From Thermophilibacter gallinarum (GTDB lineage: Bacteria > Actinomycetota > Coriobacteriia > Coriobacteriales > Atopobiaceae), in the NCBI RefSeq assembly GCF_014982725.1, contig NZ_JADCJZ010000003.1:62001-126000 (forward strand): a stretch of 64,000 nucleotides of DNA, read 5' to 3'. The notes beneath the pieces were generated by a model, which made no database searches, was not told where the DNA came from, and saw only the letters and a list, made by a program, of their open reading frames with translations. Below, one piece after another: positions 63,631 through 64,000 of this stretch. The position numbers and the translations under genes are program-made. Numbering within the stretch: position 1 is the first letter of the stretch; every line of letters starts with the position of its first letter.

Positions 63631-64000
63631 ATGGCGCGCTTCGAGCCGTTCTCCACCGCACCGGCCCCCGAGCGGGCCATCCTCGTCGGCGTCGACCTCG
63701 GACGCTCCGAGTGGAGCTGCGAGGAGTCCCTCGCCGAGCTCGCCCGCCTCGCCGAGACCGACGGTGCCGAGGTCGTCCTCACCATGACGCAGCGGCTCGA
63801 CGCCCCCGTACCCAAGACCTTCATCGGGAAGGGCAAGGTCGAGGAGCTCTGCTCCTACGTGCGCAACCTCAGCGCCGACGTCGTGATCTTTGACGACGAG
63901 CTCACGCCCTCCCAGCAGGCGAACCTCGAGCGGGCGGTGGGGGAGCCCGTCAAGATCATCGACCGCACCGCCCTCATCCTCGACATATTCGGCGTGCACG
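63631..64000 (+). CDS. hflX: GTPase HflX, N-terminal part (partial)
   Basis: The 5' 123 codons are in the window. 'ILVGVDLG', 'ESLAELARLAETDGAEVV' (in outline), 'IGKGKVEEL', 'VIFDDELTPSQQANLE' and 'IDRTALILDIF' are the HflX N-terminal domain. HflX splits stalled or hibernating ribosomes. The G domain lies beyond the right edge. It follows miaA directly, the conserved miaA-hflX order. Confidence 0.94.
   Translation, partial: MARFEPFSTAPAPERAILVGVDLGRSEWSCEESLAELARLAETDGAEVVLTMTQRLDAPVPKTFIGKGKVEELCSYVRNLSADVVIFDDELTPSQQANLERAVGEPVKIIDRTALILDIFGVH

Overview
This window is chromosomal DNA from a high-GC Gram-positive bacterium, most likely a member of the actinobacterial class Coriobacteriia (Olsenella/Atopobium-like). 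The G+C content is very high. The actinobacterial integration host factor (mIHF) lies beside gmk and rpoZ. RNase J, RNase Y and a SpoVS protein are all present, pyrimidine synthesis uses the PyrK/PyrD class-1B enzyme, and GTG starts with 1-4 nt stop/start overlaps are common. The assignment is inferred from gene content, not from a search.

Layout. Positions 1-7390: translation and replication housekeeping genes (infB 3' end, rbfA, nrnA, truB, ribF, dnaG, rpoD). Positions 7391-8145: an array of 41-bp-pitch repeats, tRNA-Asn, and a PyrR-type attenuator. Positions 8146-13383: pyrR-pyrB-pyrC-pyrK-pyrD-pyrF. Positions 13561-15991: mihF-gmk-rpoZ-thiI. Positions 16176-31149: the comEA-comEC-holA-rpsT-lepA-dus-hemW-comEB-dnaJ-dnaJ-mtaB neighbourhood. 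Two defence-type genes interrupt it: an AbiEi/DUF559-like gene at 20297-21334 and a putative type III toxin-antitoxin locus at 25067-25663. Positions 31481-35009: phoH-ybeY-dgkA-era-recO.

Positions 35049-43929 hold an accessory island, the most unusual part of the window. It encodes a LytTR regulator, an Hsp70-like protein lacking the lid, a zinc-ribbon/degenerate-J/TPR membrane protein, a GrpE-like protein, a soluble FtsK/EccC-like ATPase, three proteins of about 80 residues shaped like WXG100 helical hairpins, an orphan of 334 residues and a protein built of two ~50-residue repeats. I interpret it as an undescribed chaperone-coupled ESX/type VII-like system. This rests on architecture only.

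Positions 44093-64000 return to core genes: rpsO-pnp-rnj, ftsK-rodZ-like, yajQ-rimO-pgsA-cinA, recA-recX (with an SOS box), a second 41-bp repeat array, then rny, a GHKL ATPase, spoVS, miaB, miaA and the 5' part of hflX. RNA metabolism is strongly represented (RNase J, PNPase, RNase Y, YbeY, three methylthiotransferases).

Three kinds of dispersed non-coding structure stand out: the paired 41-bp arrays, a palindromic element found inside the ribF coding sequence and again after pnp, and a perfect 18-bp-arm palindrome upstream of phoH.
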